Below are positions 52,247 to 62,060 of a stretch of 64,000 nucleotides of DNA, one piece after another. The DNA is from an uncultured Dorea sp. (GTDB lineage: Bacteria > Bacillota > Clostridia > Lachnospirales > Lachnospiraceae). Made by a program: the position numbers and the translations under genes. Positions within the stretch are counted from its first letter, which is position 1. Every line of letters starts with the position of its first letter. The DNA lies in assembly GCA_910585725.1 (NCBI GenBank), contig CAJUFA010000006.1, positions 60,550-124,549 on the forward strand, given 5' to 3'. A model generated the notes under the pieces. The model was not told where the DNA came from. It was given only the letters and a program-made list of their open reading frames with translations, and did no database searches.

Positions 52247-53488
52247 ATGGAAGCGTTATTTTTTTCAGAAAACAGAAGAACATTTACGGAACAGATGGAG
52301 CCTGGGGAGCTGGCGGTTTTCTTAAGCGGCGAATTGCTGAGAAAATCTGCGGACGACGACTATCCGTTTCATGCGAATCGGAACTTTATCTATCTGACGG
52401 GGATCGAGCAGAGGGACAGCATCCTGATGCTGTATAAGGGAGACGGCGAGACGGCGGAGAAGCTTTTTATCCTGGCGCCAGATGCTTATGCAGAGCGTTG
52501 GAACGGCGCTCGGATCAAACCCGACGAGGCGGAGCGAAGATCCGGTATCGTGGATATTGCGTACTCTGGCGAGTGGCAGGCATATCTTGCGGAAATGGTT
52601 CGTAAACATGATATTCGTTCGATTTATCTGGATATAGATCATCAGAAAGGACGTAGAAACTGGAACGGCGCAGATTGGATGAAGCAGTATTTAGAGACAG
52701 GATACCCGGAGGCGGAGATTAAGAACTCCCTTCCAATCCTGAAGAAGATGCGCCTGATAAAGAAACCTTGTGAGATTGAAGCCTTAGAGCAGGCAGAGCG
52801 CATTACGAAAGCCGGTATTGTGGCTATGATGGAGTCTTCGAAGCCGGGAATGTATGAGTATCAGTATAAGGCAGAGTATGATTATGCTTTGGCGCAGCAT
52901 GGAGTTCTGGAACCTGGATTTGCGTCTATTATAAGCGCCGGGAAGAATAACTTCTGTATTCACTATGACAGCTACAGAGGGCAGGCGCAGGACGGCGATA
53001 TGGTGCTGAACGACGTGGGGGTGCGTTGGGATTATATGGTGTCGGATGTGTCCAGAGGATGGCCGTGTAACGGAAGATATACGGATCGTCAGAGGCTGCT
53101 GTATGAGTGCGCGTACCGGACGTCACAGCATATGTTCGGACTCTTGAAGCCGGGAATACCTATGATGGATGTAGATAAGATGATCCGGGAATATAATTTC
53201 AAACAATTGAAGGAAGCCGGAGTGTGTGATTCATATGATGAGATCGGAACCTATATGTGGCACGGCGGCGCTCACCATATAGGGTTCGACGTACATGATA
53301 TGGTATCGGCGAGAGATGCGGTAACGGCGCCGGGCATGGTATTCTGCGTAGACGTAGGGATCTATCATGAAGAGTGGGGTATAGGTTTTCGTTTGGAAGA
53401 TAACTGTCTGATCACGGAGGAGGGGTGCCGGAATCTGTCGGCAGATATCCCAAGGACGATAGAAGAGATCGAGGCAGTGATGAGATAG
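52247..53488 (+). CDS. M24B aminopeptidase P-type metallopeptidase
   Basis: A 413-residue protein: an N-terminal creatinase-type domain (1-170) and a C-terminal pita-bread domain with metal ligands in LNDVGVRWDYMVSDVSR (two Asp), HGGAHHIGFDVHD (His) and GFRLEDN (Glu). The usual second Glu motif TVEPGIY reads CVDVGIY here, so one ligand position differs from textbook enzymes. It would cleave Xaa-Pro N-termini with Mn(II). The ribosome site is AAAAAGGAG. Confidence 0.87.
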   Translation: MEALFFSENRRTFTEQMEPGELAVFLSGELLRKSADDDYPFHANRNFIYLTGIEQRDSILMLYKGDGETAEKLFILAPDAYAERWNGARIKPDEAERRSGIVDIAYSGEWQAYLAEMVRKHDIRSIYLDIDHQKGRRNWNGADWMKQYLETGYPEAEIKNSLPILKKMRLIKKPCEIEALEQAERITKAGIVAMMESSKPGMYEYQYKAEYDYALAQHGVLEPGFASIISAGKNNFCIHYDSYRGQAQDGDMVLNDVGVRWDYMVSDVSRGWPCNGRYTDRQRLLYECAYRTSQHMFGLLKPGIPMMDVDKMIREYNFKQLKEAGVCDSYDEIGTYMWHGGAHHIGFDVHDMVSARDAVTAPGMVFCVDVGIYHEEWGIGFRLEDNCLITEEGCRNLSADIPRTIEEIEAVMR

Positions 53489-53531
53489 TTAATGAATGTA
53501 TTGTCTGAACGTGATGAAAGGAAGGAATAAG

Positions 53532-54368
53532 ATGCCTGGAACTTTGTATTTGTGCGCGACGCCAATAGGAAATCTGGAAGATATGACGATGAGATGTATC
53601 CGTGTCTTGAAAGAAGCGGATCTGATCGCTGCGGAGGATACCCGCAACAGTATCAAGCTTCTGAATCATTTTGACATTAAGACGCCTATGACCAGCTATC
53701 ATGAGTACAATAAGGCGGGGAAGGGACTGAAGCTTGTGGAGCGCCTTAAGGCGGGCGAGGATATCGCGCTGATCACTGACGCGGGGACGCCAGGCATCTC
53801 TGATCCCGGAGAAGATCTGGTAAGAATGTGCAGAGAAGAAGGGATTCCGGTGACGGCGGTCCCCGGAGCGGCTGCCTGTATCACGGCGCTTACCGTGTCC
53901 GGGCTGCCTACCAGGAGATTTGTGTTTGAGGCATTTCTTCCTGCAGATAAGAAGGAACGGGGGATGGTTCTTAGAGAGATGGAGAACGAGACCCGGACGA
54001 TGGTGGTCTATGAAGCTCCCCACAGGCTGACGCGTACTTTGAAACTTCTTAAAGAGACTCTTGGTAACCGCCGTATCAGTATATGCAGAGAATTGACGAA
54101 GAAGCATGAAGAAGTCTTCTCTACAACGTTCGAAGAAGCGATTTCATATTATGAGAGACAGGAACCCCGGGGAGAGTGTGTGATCGTCATAGAGGGAAAG
54201 AGCCGGGAAGAGCTGGAAGCAGACAGCCGCGCCAGATGGGAAGAGCTGAGCGTCGAAGAACATATGGAGTATTATACGGGGGGCGGGATGGATAAGAAAG
54301 ACGCTATGAAGCGGGTCGCTAAAGACCGGGGAGTCGGGAAGAGGGAGATCTATCAGGCGCTGCTTTAG
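53532..54368 (+). CDS. rsmI: 16S rRNA (cytidine-2'-O) methyltransferase RsmI
   Basis: A 278-residue tetrapyrrole methylase-fold protein with the family blocks GTLYLCATPIGNLEDMT, IAAEDTRNS, DAGTPGISDPG and VPGAAACITAL. It 2'-O-methylates C1402 of 16S rRNA. The start is ATG 53532 behind GAAAGGAAGG; in-frame upstream codons lack support. Matches Bacillus yabC in synteny. Confidence 0.92.
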   Translation: MPGTLYLCATPIGNLEDMTMRCIRVLKEADLIAAEDTRNSIKLLNHFDIKTPMTSYHEYNKAGKGLKLVERLKAGEDIALITDAGTPGISDPGEDLVRMCREEGIPVTAVPGAAACITALTVSGLPTRRFVFEAFLPADKKERGMVLREMENETRTMVVYEAPHRLTRTLKLLKETLGNRRISICRELTKKHEEVFSTTFEEAISYYERQEPRGECVIVIEGKSREELEADSRARWEELSVEEHMEYYTGGGMDKKDAMKRVAKDRGVGKREIYQALL

Positions 54369-54512
54369 ATGCTCTTGGTCAAGTTGTATAAAATTTTTGA
54401 AAAAAATTGTTCAACTTGGGTATACCCGAAATTAGAGTTTTTCTATATACTTTTAAACAGAGCAAGGCGATATCAGAGATACAAAATATTTTTCAAATGG
54501 AGGAAGTTTAAA

Positions 54513-55625
54513 ATGGCAAGTTTATCATTAAAGCACATCAATAAGAAATATCCAAATGGATTTGAAGCTGTTAAAGATTTCAATCTTGAGATTGAAGATA
54601 AAGAGTTCGTTATCTTCGTAGGACCTTCAGGATGTGGTAAATCAACGACGCTTCGTATGGTTGCGGGTCTGGAAGACATCTCTTCCGGTGAGTTATGGAT
54701 CGGCGACAAGCTGGTTAACGATGTAGAGCCTAAAGACAGAGACATTGCGATGGTATTCCAGAACTATGCTCTGTATCCACATATGACAGTATATGACAAC
54801 ATGGCGTTTGGTCTTAAGTTAAGAAAGGTTCCGAAGGATGAGATTGACAAGATGGTTCGTGAAGCCGCTAAGATTCTTGACCTGGAAGCTCTGTTAGATC
54901 GTAAGCCGAAGGCTCTTTCCGGTGGTCAGAGACAGCGTGTTGCTATGGGACGTGCGATTGTTCGTAATCCAAAGGTATTCCTTATGGATGAGCCTCTTTC
55001 CAACTTGGACGCTAAGCTGCGTGGACAGATGCGTATTGAGATCTCCAAGCTGCATCAGAGACTGGGCACGACAATCATCTATGTAACACATGACCAGACA
55101 GAGGCTATGACTCTTGGTACAAGAATCGTAGTTATGAGCGCCGGTATTGTTCAGCAGGTAGATACTCCTCAGACATTGTATGATCGTCCGTGCAATCTGT
55201 TCGTAGCAGGATTCATCGGATCACCACAGATGAACTTTGTAGACGCTAAGTGTAAAGTTGAAGGTAAGAAAGTATTCTTACAGGCAGGACCTGCGTCTAT
55301 CGAGCTTCCGGAAGCTAAGGCTAAGAAGCTGATCGACGGCGGATACAGCGGAAAGACTGTTGTTCTCGGCGTTCGTCCAGAGGATGTACATGATGAGCCT
55401 GAATTCCTTGCTAAGTCTCCGAACACGATCATCGAAGCTACGATCCGTGTATACGAGATGCTTGGTGCAGAAGTTTACTTACACTTTGATTATGAAGGCG
55501 CTACTATGACGGCAAGAGTTGATCCTAGAACATCTGCAAGAAGCGGAAGCACAGTTAAATTTGCTCTGGATGCTGACAGAATTCACGTATTCGATAAAGA
55601 GACAGAGAACACAATTACAAACTAG
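54513..55625 (+). CDS. MsmK/UgpC-type sugar ABC transporter ATPase
   Basis: A 370-residue ATPase: Walker A GPSGCGKST (37-45), Q-loop, signature LSGGQRQR, Walker B VFLMDEPLSNLDAK, then a C-terminal regulatory OB-fold (MalK/UgpC type). No permease or binding protein gene is adjacent, so it probably acts as a shared ATPase for several CUT1 sugar importers, as MsmK does in streptococci. The ICE-borne galactoside importer at 10.7-13.8 kb lacks its own ATPase and is a likely client. The start is ATG 54513 with GGAGG at 54499-54503. Confidence 0.9.
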   Translation: MASLSLKHINKKYPNGFEAVKDFNLEIEDKEFVIFVGPSGCGKSTTLRMVAGLEDISSGELWIGDKLVNDVEPKDRDIAMVFQNYALYPHMTVYDNMAFGLKLRKVPKDEIDKMVREAAKILDLEALLDRKPKALSGGQRQRVAMGRAIVRNPKVFLMDEPLSNLDAKLRGQMRIEISKLHQRLGTTIIYVTHDQTEAMTLGTRIVVMSAGIVQQVDTPQTLYDRPCNLFVAGFIGSPQMNFVDAKCKVEGKKVFLQAGPASIELPEAKAKKLIDGGYSGKTVVLGVRPEDVHDEPEFLAKSPNTIIEATIRVYEMLGAEVYLHFDYEGATMTARVDPRTSARSGSTVKFALDADRIHVFDKETENTITN

Positions 55626-55653
55626 TATTATAATGCAGATAATGCGATACAGG

Positions 55654-55682
55654 GCCGGACACGTTTTAGTGTCCGGCTTTCT
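55654..55682 (+). terminator. Terminator of the MsmK/UgpC-type gene
   Basis: A 9-bp GC-rich stem GCCGGACAC/GTGTCCGGC, followed by TTTCT. Confidence 0.88.
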
Positions 55683-55811
55683 CAATTTATTTTGTATAGC
55701 TTTTTTATAGGGCTTTTTAATATGGCTTTTTAAATATAACTTTTTCTTGTATATGGAGTTTATCCTGTGATAAAATGATACATGTATGTTACCAAACAAG
55801 GAGGATGTTCT

Positions 55812-56909
55812 ATGTTATCGAACCAGATACTACATAAAGCAGTACAGGATATTAAGAGAATCACCGGATTGGAATGTGCAATATGGGATATCAAAGGGAT
55901 CTGTCTGGTCATGACGAACGAGAGGATGACAGGTCTTGAATCGGAAGTTATGAAGTTCTGTAAGGCTGCGCCGTATACTGCGGCGGAAGATACGTTCTTT
56001 CGCATCAGGAAAGACGTGGGGATGTTTCTTGTATGTGAAGAAGAAGATCCTTGTTACAGCCTCGTGTTGAAAGGCCAGTGCGCGCAGATGGAGATGGCGG
56101 GACGGCTTGGAGTCAGCCAGCTTCAGAATCTTCTCTTTGCGTACAAAGAGAAGATGGACAAGAATCGTTTTATCCAGAATCTGATTCTTGACAATATGCT
56201 GCTGGTAGACGTCTATAATCAGGCGAAGAAGATGAAGATACCGATTGAACTAAAGAGAGTGGTATTCTTAGTAGAGGCAAAGAATGAAGTTGAGAATGTG
56301 ATTCTTGATACGTTAAAAGGACTGTATGCCACCGGCACGAGGGATTTTGTGACGGCTGTGGACGAGAAACATGTGATCCTTGTAAGAGCGCTGCAGACTA
56401 CGGATGATTACCCTCAGTTGGAGCAGTTCGCAAGAGAGTTGGTGGACACGTTGAATATGGAGGCCATGGTCAGCGTAAGGATCGCGTACGGGACGATTAT
56501 TGAGGAGCTAAAGGATGTGTCCAAGTCTTACAAAGAGGCGGACATGGCTTTGGAAGTGGGACGGGTGTTCTATGTGGACAGGAGTATTCTGGCGTATAAT
56601 GAGCTTGGAATCGGGCGGCTGATTCATCAACTGCCGTCGTCGCTGTGCGAGATGTTCCTGAATGAAGTGTTCGCGGGAAATACAGACACTCAGTTTGAAG
56701 ATGAGGAGCTGATCACGGTATATACTTTCTTCAACAATAACCTGAATATTTCCGAGACGGCAAGACAGCTTTATGTACACAGGAATACGCTGGTGTACCG
56801 GCTGGAGAAGATTCAGAAGAAGACAGGGCTTGATGTCCGTGTGTTTGAAGATGCGCTGACCTTTAAGATTGCGATGATGGTGTCCGACCATATGAAATAT
56901 ATTCATTAG
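55812..56909 (+). CDS. CdaR/PucR-family transcriptional regulator
   Basis: A 365-residue protein: an N-terminal ligand-binding part, a central GGDEF-like CdaR domain, and a C-terminal helix-turn-helix (LNISETARQLYVHRNTLVYRLEKIQKKTG). Such regulators respond to sugar diacids or related carboxylates. The start is ATG 55812 with AAGGAGG at 55798-55804. The aconitase-family hydratase gene follows 45 bases later, so it may control that gene. Confidence 0.82.
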   Translation: MLSNQILHKAVQDIKRITGLECAIWDIKGICLVMTNERMTGLESEVMKFCKAAPYTAAEDTFFRIRKDVGMFLVCEEEDPCYSLVLKGQCAQMEMAGRLGVSQLQNLLFAYKEKMDKNRFIQNLILDNMLLVDVYNQAKKMKIPIELKRVVFLVEAKNEVENVILDTLKGLYATGTRDFVTAVDEKHVILVRALQTTDDYPQLEQFARELVDTLNMEAMVSVRIAYGTIIEELKDVSKSYKEADMALEVGRVFYVDRSILAYNELGIGRLIHQLPSSLCEMFLNEVFAGNTDTQFEDEELITVYTFFNNNLNISETARQLYVHRNTLVYRLEKIQKKTGLDVRVFEDALTFKIAMMVSDHMKYIH

Positions 56910-56954
56910 AGTAACTTAAGCAGTGCAGACATGATACAGGAGGAGACGGAAAAG

Positions 56955-59240
56955 ATGATAAGATTATACGATAAAGGAGTCTATCTGCTGAATGGAACAG
57001 AGATAGCGGAAGATATAGAAGAGGTAAGAGCAAAGACTGGGAAAGAGATACAACAGAGTGAAGCGGCGAAGGGGACGATGGCATACAGGATTCTGGAGGC
57101 TCACAATACGTCCGGAAATATGGAACGGCTGCAGATCAAGTTTGATAAGCTGACGTCTCATGATATTACATTTGTGGGGATTATTCAGACAGCCAGGGCG
57201 TCCGGGCTTGAGCGGTTTCCGATTCCGTATGTGCTGACGAATTGCCATAATTCTTTGTGCGCGGTCGGCGGGACAATCAATGAGGATGATCATATGTTCG
57301 GATTGACCTGTGCGAAGAAATACGGCGGGGTCTATGTACCGCCTCATCAGGCTGTCATTCATCAGTATGCAAGGGAGATGCTTGCGGGCGGCGGAAAGAT
57401 GATTCTTGGCTCCGACAGCCATACCCGCTACGGCGCGTTGGGAACGATGGCGATGGGCGAAGGAGGACCGGAGCTTGTAAAACAGCTGCTGAATAAGACT
57501 TATGATATTAAGATGCCGGGCGTGACGGCCATCTATCTGGACGGCGAGCCGATGAAAGGCGTCGGTCCCCAGGATGTGGCGCTTGCAATCATCGGCGCTA
57601 CTTTCGGAAATGGTTATGTAAATAATAAGGTAATGGAATTCGTTGGCCCGGGAGTGGAGAAGCTAAGCGCGGACTTCCGTATCGGCGTCGACGTTATGAC
57701 AACGGAGACGACCTGTCTGTCATCCATCTGGAAGACGGATGAGAAGATCCGGGAATTCTATGAGATCCATGGAAGGGAAGAGGATTATAAGGAACTGAAT
57801 CCGGAGGCCGCGGCATATTACGACGGTATGGTCTACGTGAACTTAAGCGAGATCAAGCCGATGATCGCGATGCCGTTCCACCCGTCTAATGTGTATACGA
57901 TTGATGAGGTAAATGCTAACCTGAAAGACGTACTTCACGACGTAGAGCGGAAGGCATTGGTCAGCCTCGACGGTGCGGTGGATTATACGCTGCAGGATAA
58001 GATCGTGGACGGAAAGCTCTACGTGGAGCAGGGGATCATCGCCGGATGCGCAGGCGGCGGATTCGAGAATATCTGTGCGGCGGCGGACATCATCCGAGGG
58101 AAATATATTGGCTCTGACGAATTTACATTCAGCGTTTATCCGGCCAGTACCCCAATCTATATGGAATTAGTCAAGAACGGCGCGGTTGCGGAGCTGATGC
58201 AGGCCGGTACTATCGTGAAGACGGCGTTCTGCGGACCGTGCTTTGGCGCGGGAGATACTCCGGCGAACAACGCGTTTTCTATCCGCCACTCTACGAGGAA
58301 CTTCCCGAACCGTGAAGGTTCCAAGCTGCAGAGCGGTCAGATCGCGTCGGTGGCGCTGATGGATGCCCGTTCTATTGCGGCGACCGCGGCGAATAAAGGA
58401 TTCCTGACGCCGGCGACAGATATGGATGTGGAATATAAAGGAAGGAAATATCATTTCGATCAGAATATCTATGCAAATCGTGTATTTGACAGCAAAGGAG
58501 CGGCAGATCCGTCGGTTGAGATCAAGTTCGGGCCGAATATCAAAGATTGGCCGGCGATGGCGGCGCTTCCTGAGAACCTGCTTCTGAAGGTGGTGTCTGA
58601 GATTCATGATCCGGTTACCACGACGGATGAGCTGATTCCCTCCGGGGAGACTTCTTCTTATCGTTCCAACCCGCTGGGGCTTGCCGAATTTGCTTTATCC
58701 AGAAAAGATCCGGCTTATGTAGGACGTGCAAAGGAGGTACAGAAGGCAGAGAGAGCTATTGAAGCAGGAGAATGTCCGGCAGAGGCGCTGGAGGAATTGA
58801 AACCGGTTATGAATAAGATTCATGAGGCGTATCCTGAGATTGACCGTACGAACCTTGGAGTCGGAAGCGCCATATTCGCTGTGAAGCCGGGGGATGGTTC
58901 GGCAAGGGAACAGGCGGCGTCCTGCCAGAAAGTACTTGGCGGATGGGCGAATATCGCCAACGAATACGCGACAAAGAGATACCGTTCAAACCTGATCAAT
59001 TGGGGAATGCTTCCGTTTATTACAGAAGAAAATCACGAGGCTTTGAGTTTCCGAAACGGAGATTATATATTTGTTCCGGAGATCAGAAAGGTGATCGGCG
59101 AAAAGGAATCAGAGGCGAAAGCATATGTAATCGGGGCAGGAGAAGAGTGTAAAGAGATCGTGCTGCGATTGGGAGATCTGACGGATGTAGAGCGGGAGAT
59201 CATCCTGAAGGGATGTCTGATTAATTATTATAGAGGTTAG
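56955..59240 (+). CDS. Aconitase-family hydratase
   Basis: A 761-residue protein with the Fe-S cluster Cys in TTETTCLSSIW and CGPC (AFCGPCFGAGDTP), the substrate block LGSDSHTRYGALG and a C-terminal swivel domain. It resembles YbhJ-like hydratases rather than standard aconitase, so the substrate is a hydroxy-acid not settled here. The start is ATG 56955 behind GGAGGAG at 56939-56945; ATG 56931 would overlap that ribosome site. Preceded by the CdaR regulator; a terminator follows. Confidence 0.85.
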   Translation: MIRLYDKGVYLLNGTEIAEDIEEVRAKTGKEIQQSEAAKGTMAYRILEAHNTSGNMERLQIKFDKLTSHDITFVGIIQTARASGLERFPIPYVLTNCHNSLCAVGGTINEDDHMFGLTCAKKYGGVYVPPHQAVIHQYAREMLAGGGKMILGSDSHTRYGALGTMAMGEGGPELVKQLLNKTYDIKMPGVTAIYLDGEPMKGVGPQDVALAIIGATFGNGYVNNKVMEFVGPGVEKLSADFRIGVDVMTTETTCLSSIWKTDEKIREFYEIHGREEDYKELNPEAAAYYDGMVYVNLSEIKPMIAMPFHPSNVYTIDEVNANLKDVLHDVERKALVSLDGAVDYTLQDKIVDGKLYVEQGIIAGCAGGGFENICAAADIIRGKYIGSDEFTFSVYPASTPIYMELVKNGAVAELMQAGTIVKTAFCGPCFGAGDTPANNAFSIRHSTRNFPNREGSKLQSGQIASVALMDARSIAATAANKGFLTPATDMDVEYKGRKYHFDQNIYANRVFDSKGAADPSVEIKFGPNIKDWPAMAALPENLLLKVVSEIHDPVTTTDELIPSGETSSYRSNPLGLAEFALSRKDPAYVGRAKEVQKAERAIEAGECPAEALEELKPVMNKIHEAYPEIDRTNLGVGSAIFAVKPGDGSAREQAASCQKVLGGWANIANEYATKRYRSNLINWGMLPFITEENHEALSFRNGDYIFVPEIRKVIGEKESEAKAYVIGAGEECKEIVLRLGDLTDVEREIILKGCLINYYRG

Positions 59241-59298
59241 CGCGGTATTGAATAGGGAAGATCCGCAGATTATAAAAATAAATTAAGGACAAATTTCG

Positions 59299-59327
59299 GG
59301 GAGAATGCAACAGTTCTCCCTTTTTTT
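59299..59327 (+). terminator. Terminator of the hydratase gene
   Basis: A 7-bp stem GGGAGAA/TTCTCCC and seven T residues. Confidence 0.85.
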
Positions 59328-59354
59328 GACTCTAATATATACGGAGGTGAGACG

Positions 59355-59834
59355 ATGAGGTGCGACGCAAAGATATTTGCACAGATGTATGAAGCGGTGT
59401 ATACAGATCTCTACCGCTTTGCACTGTGTATGATGAAGAATCAGCAGGAGGCGGAAGATGCAGTTAGCGAGGCGGTAGTCGCCGCGTATGAGAATATCGG
59501 GAAGCTTAAAAAGGAGGAAGCGTTCAAAAGCTGGATATTCACAATTTTATCCAATGTCTGCAGGAAAAGGCTTAAAAAAGCGGCAAAAGAACAGGAGCAT
59601 TCACCGGGGGATGTATATTCCCGGATTCCGTCGCAAGAGATGGATCTTGGAATTGCAGTGGATGTGAGGAAGGCATTCTTTCTATTGGAAGAGGAGGAAC
59701 AGATGATAGTAGGGCTGTCTGTCTTCGGCGGATATAACAGCCAGGAGATCGGCGAGAGTCTGAAAATGAATCCAAATACGGTGCGTTCAAAGAGAAGCCG
59801 TGCGCTTCAGAAGATGGAATGTGTATTGAGATGA
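59355..59834 (+). CDS. ECF sigma factor
   Basis: A 159-residue protein with region 2 (YRFALCMMKNQQEAEDAVSEAVVAAYENI) and region 4 (FGGYNSQEIGESLKMNPNTVRSKRSRALQKM). The start is ATG 59355, preceded by GGAGGTGAG. The next gene, 18 bases on, encodes its probable membrane-bound anti-sigma partner. Confidence 0.9.
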   Translation: MRCDAKIFAQMYEAVYTDLYRFALCMMKNQQEAEDAVSEAVVAAYENIGKLKKEEAFKSWIFTILSNVCRKRLKKAAKEQEHSPGDVYSRIPSQEMDLGIAVDVRKAFFLLEEEEQMIVGLSVFGGYNSQEIGESLKMNPNTVRSKRSRALQKMECVLR

Positions 59835-59852
59835 GTCAAAGGAGGCGGTTGT

Positions 59853-61910
59853 ATGGATAGAAGAGAACTAGACGTGCTTGACAGGCTAAGGGAGAAGACG
59901 GCGGACGTGGAGGCGCCGGAGAAGCTTAGGCCGGAGAATATCTGTCAGATGTTAGAAGAGAAGGAACAAGGACCGGAACGCGTTCAGAAAATAAAAAAGC
60001 GTACGTGGAAAGCCGGCGTTCTGGCTGCGGCCTGCGTGGCGGTTGTGTCGCTGGCCATATGGAAGATGCCGGGTGAGAACCAATATCTTTCGGATTCGGA
60101 AGTCGGGAGATCGTCTGCCGGAAGGAATGGGGATCAGTCAGGAGGGAATAAGGCATACGGAAATGATTCGGAGGATACGGATAACGGCGGCGGGGAAGAG
60201 ATTGCCTGTGCGGAGGATTATTCTCAGGTATATGATTATATCAAAGCGTATGAGGAATCCATGAAGCAGGCATCCGATTATATGAAAACGGAAACTTATG
60301 AAGAAGATTTATTTGCAGGGGGGGCTAAGAGCAGTAATGCGGACAGAAGCACAGCGTCTGCGGAGACGGCGGACGCCGGGGAAGCCGAATATATCGCGGA
60401 AATGGGAGCTGCAGACGGTGCGTCCGGTGAGTATTCGGAGACGAATGTCCGCCAGGAGGGCGTGGATGAAGCGGATATAGTCAAGACGGACGGACGGTAT
60501 CTGTATGTGCTGGAAGATAATAGTAGAGAGATTGCCGTGATCGACACCCAGGGACAGAAGATGGAGAAGGCAGCTTCAATTAGTTTGGAAGACAGGGGGG
60601 ATGACTGCCGTATCTATGAGTTCTATGTGATGCCGGATCAGAAAAAACTGGCATTGATATGCGGCAGTATGGAGTCCCATTTCATGCTGGAGCGGTATCC
60701 GGGTTACATGGGGTCGGGAGCCCAGGAGATAACGACGGTAATCACTTATGATATTCAGGATCCGAGTCATCCGACGGAAGAAGGAGAAGTAAGCCAGAGC
60801 GGAAATTATAATTCGTCACGGATGGCGGACGGTTACTTGTATCTGTTCAGTGATTGGGGAATTAGTATCATGGATCATATGGAACCCAGAGATTATATAC
60901 CTATGGTTAATGGGGAAAGTATGAAGGCGGAGAATATCTGTCTGCCTCCCGGCCGGGAAGCGTCCCGTTATGAGATCGTTACGGCAATAGATCTTAAGAA
61001 ACCGAAGGAAGTGAAGGATAGTATAGCGTTATTCACCAAAGGCGGGCAGATCTATGTGAGCAATGAAAATATCTATTATTATGAAGAGGAATGGAAATAC
61101 AGCGACGCTGTGAGCGATTGTGTTACTACAGTCCGGAAAGTTGCGTATAAGGACGGAGAACTGAAAGCAAAGATTCAGGGAGAATTCAATGGTTATCTGA
61201 ACGATTCGTTTTCAATAGACGAATACAAAGGAAATCTTCGCGTAGTGACGACAGAAGGCGAGACGAATTCGGTGTATGTCCTGGATAAGAATCTGAAGAA
61301 GATCGGTTCTATCAAAGACCTGGCGGAAGACGAGAGAGTTTATTCCGCGAGATTTATGGGAGAAGTGGGTTATTTCGTGACATTCCGTGAGACGGACCCT
61401 CTGTTCAGTGTAGATCTGTCTGATCCGAAGAATCCGAAGATCGTCGGCGAACTTAAGATACCGGGATTCTCAGATTATCTTCATTTCTATGGAGAAAACA
61501 GACTGCTTGGGATTGGTATGAACGTAGATGAAGGCGCCCAGGTCACGGACGGAGTGAAGCTCTCCATGTTTGATATCTCGGACAAGACGGACGTAAAAGA
61601 GACGGATACCTATGTATTGGAGCATGTGTACAGCGCGGATGTCTCTTATGATTATAAGGCGGCGCTTATCGATCCTGGCCGAAATATTATAGGCTTTTCC
61701 GGATATAGCATGGGCGGAGAGAAGTATTTCCTGTTTGAATTCGATGAGGAAGAGGGATTTATCTGCAATATGGAAGAAGATATTAACGGAAACGGTATGA
61801 GCGGCACCAGGGGCGTTTATATCAAAGATACCCTGTATGTGGTGCAGGGCAATATCATCGAGGCATATGGATTGAAAGACTATAAGAAAGTGGGTGATTT
61901 GATTCTGTAA
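59853..61910 (+). CDS. Anti-sigma-like N-terminus fused to an extracellular beta-propeller
   Basis: A 685-residue protein. The short cytoplasmic part (1-48) has the pattern of anti-sigma regions that follow ECF sigma genes; one membrane span lies at about 50-68 (AGVLAAACVAVVSLAIW). After a Ser/Asp-rich linker comes a beta-propeller of the PF09826-type (GVDEADIVKTDGRYLYVL is the signature start, near 205). It probably senses an outside signal and releases the sigma factor. The ribosome site is AAAGGAGGCGG. Confidence 0.82.
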   Translation: MDRRELDVLDRLREKTADVEAPEKLRPENICQMLEEKEQGPERVQKIKKRTWKAGVLAAACVAVVSLAIWKMPGENQYLSDSEVGRSSAGRNGDQSGGNKAYGNDSEDTDNGGGEEIACAEDYSQVYDYIKAYEESMKQASDYMKTETYEEDLFAGGAKSSNADRSTASAETADAGEAEYIAEMGAADGASGEYSETNVRQEGVDEADIVKTDGRYLYVLEDNSREIAVIDTQGQKMEKAASISLEDRGDDCRIYEFYVMPDQKKLALICGSMESHFMLERYPGYMGSGAQEITTVITYDIQDPSHPTEEGEVSQSGNYNSSRMADGYLYLFSDWGISIMDHMEPRDYIPMVNGESMKAENICLPPGREASRYEIVTAIDLKKPKEVKDSIALFTKGGQIYVSNENIYYYEEEWKYSDAVSDCVTTVRKVAYKDGELKAKIQGEFNGYLNDSFSIDEYKGNLRVVTTEGETNSVYVLDKNLKKIGSIKDLAEDERVYSARFMGEVGYFVTFRETDPLFSVDLSDPKNPKIVGELKIPGFSDYLHFYGENRLLGIGMNVDEGAQVTDGVKLSMFDISDKTDVKETDTYVLEHVYSADVSYDYKAALIDPGRNIIGFSGYSMGGEKYFLFEFDEEEGFICNMEEDINGNGMSGTRGVYIKDTLYVVQGNIIEAYGLKDYKKVGDLIL

Positions 61911-61984
61911 ATAATTTTCACCTGTGCGGTTAGAACGTTAGTTTGAAGTACCTGCGCGCTGAAAATGAGTTTCTAAAAAGTAAT

Positions 61985-62039
61985 GAAAGTCCGGAGACGT
62001 CATATCCCATGCACAAGGAAATGACGTCTCCGGACTTTC
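61985..62039. terminator. 19-bp stem between the beta-propeller gene and bioY
   Basis: Perfect arms GAAAGTCCGGAGACGTCAT (61985-62003) and its complement (62021-62039), with T-rich flanks on both sides. It acts as a bidirectional terminator for the two convergent genes. Confidence 0.85.
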
Positions 62040-62060
62040 AGTTTCTTTCCTGAACCGAAG

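Noticed and set aside
54378..54420. CAAGTTG/CAACTTG inverted repeat after rsmI as a terminator
   Set aside because: Only 7 bp of stem with a long AT-rich loop and no T-run.
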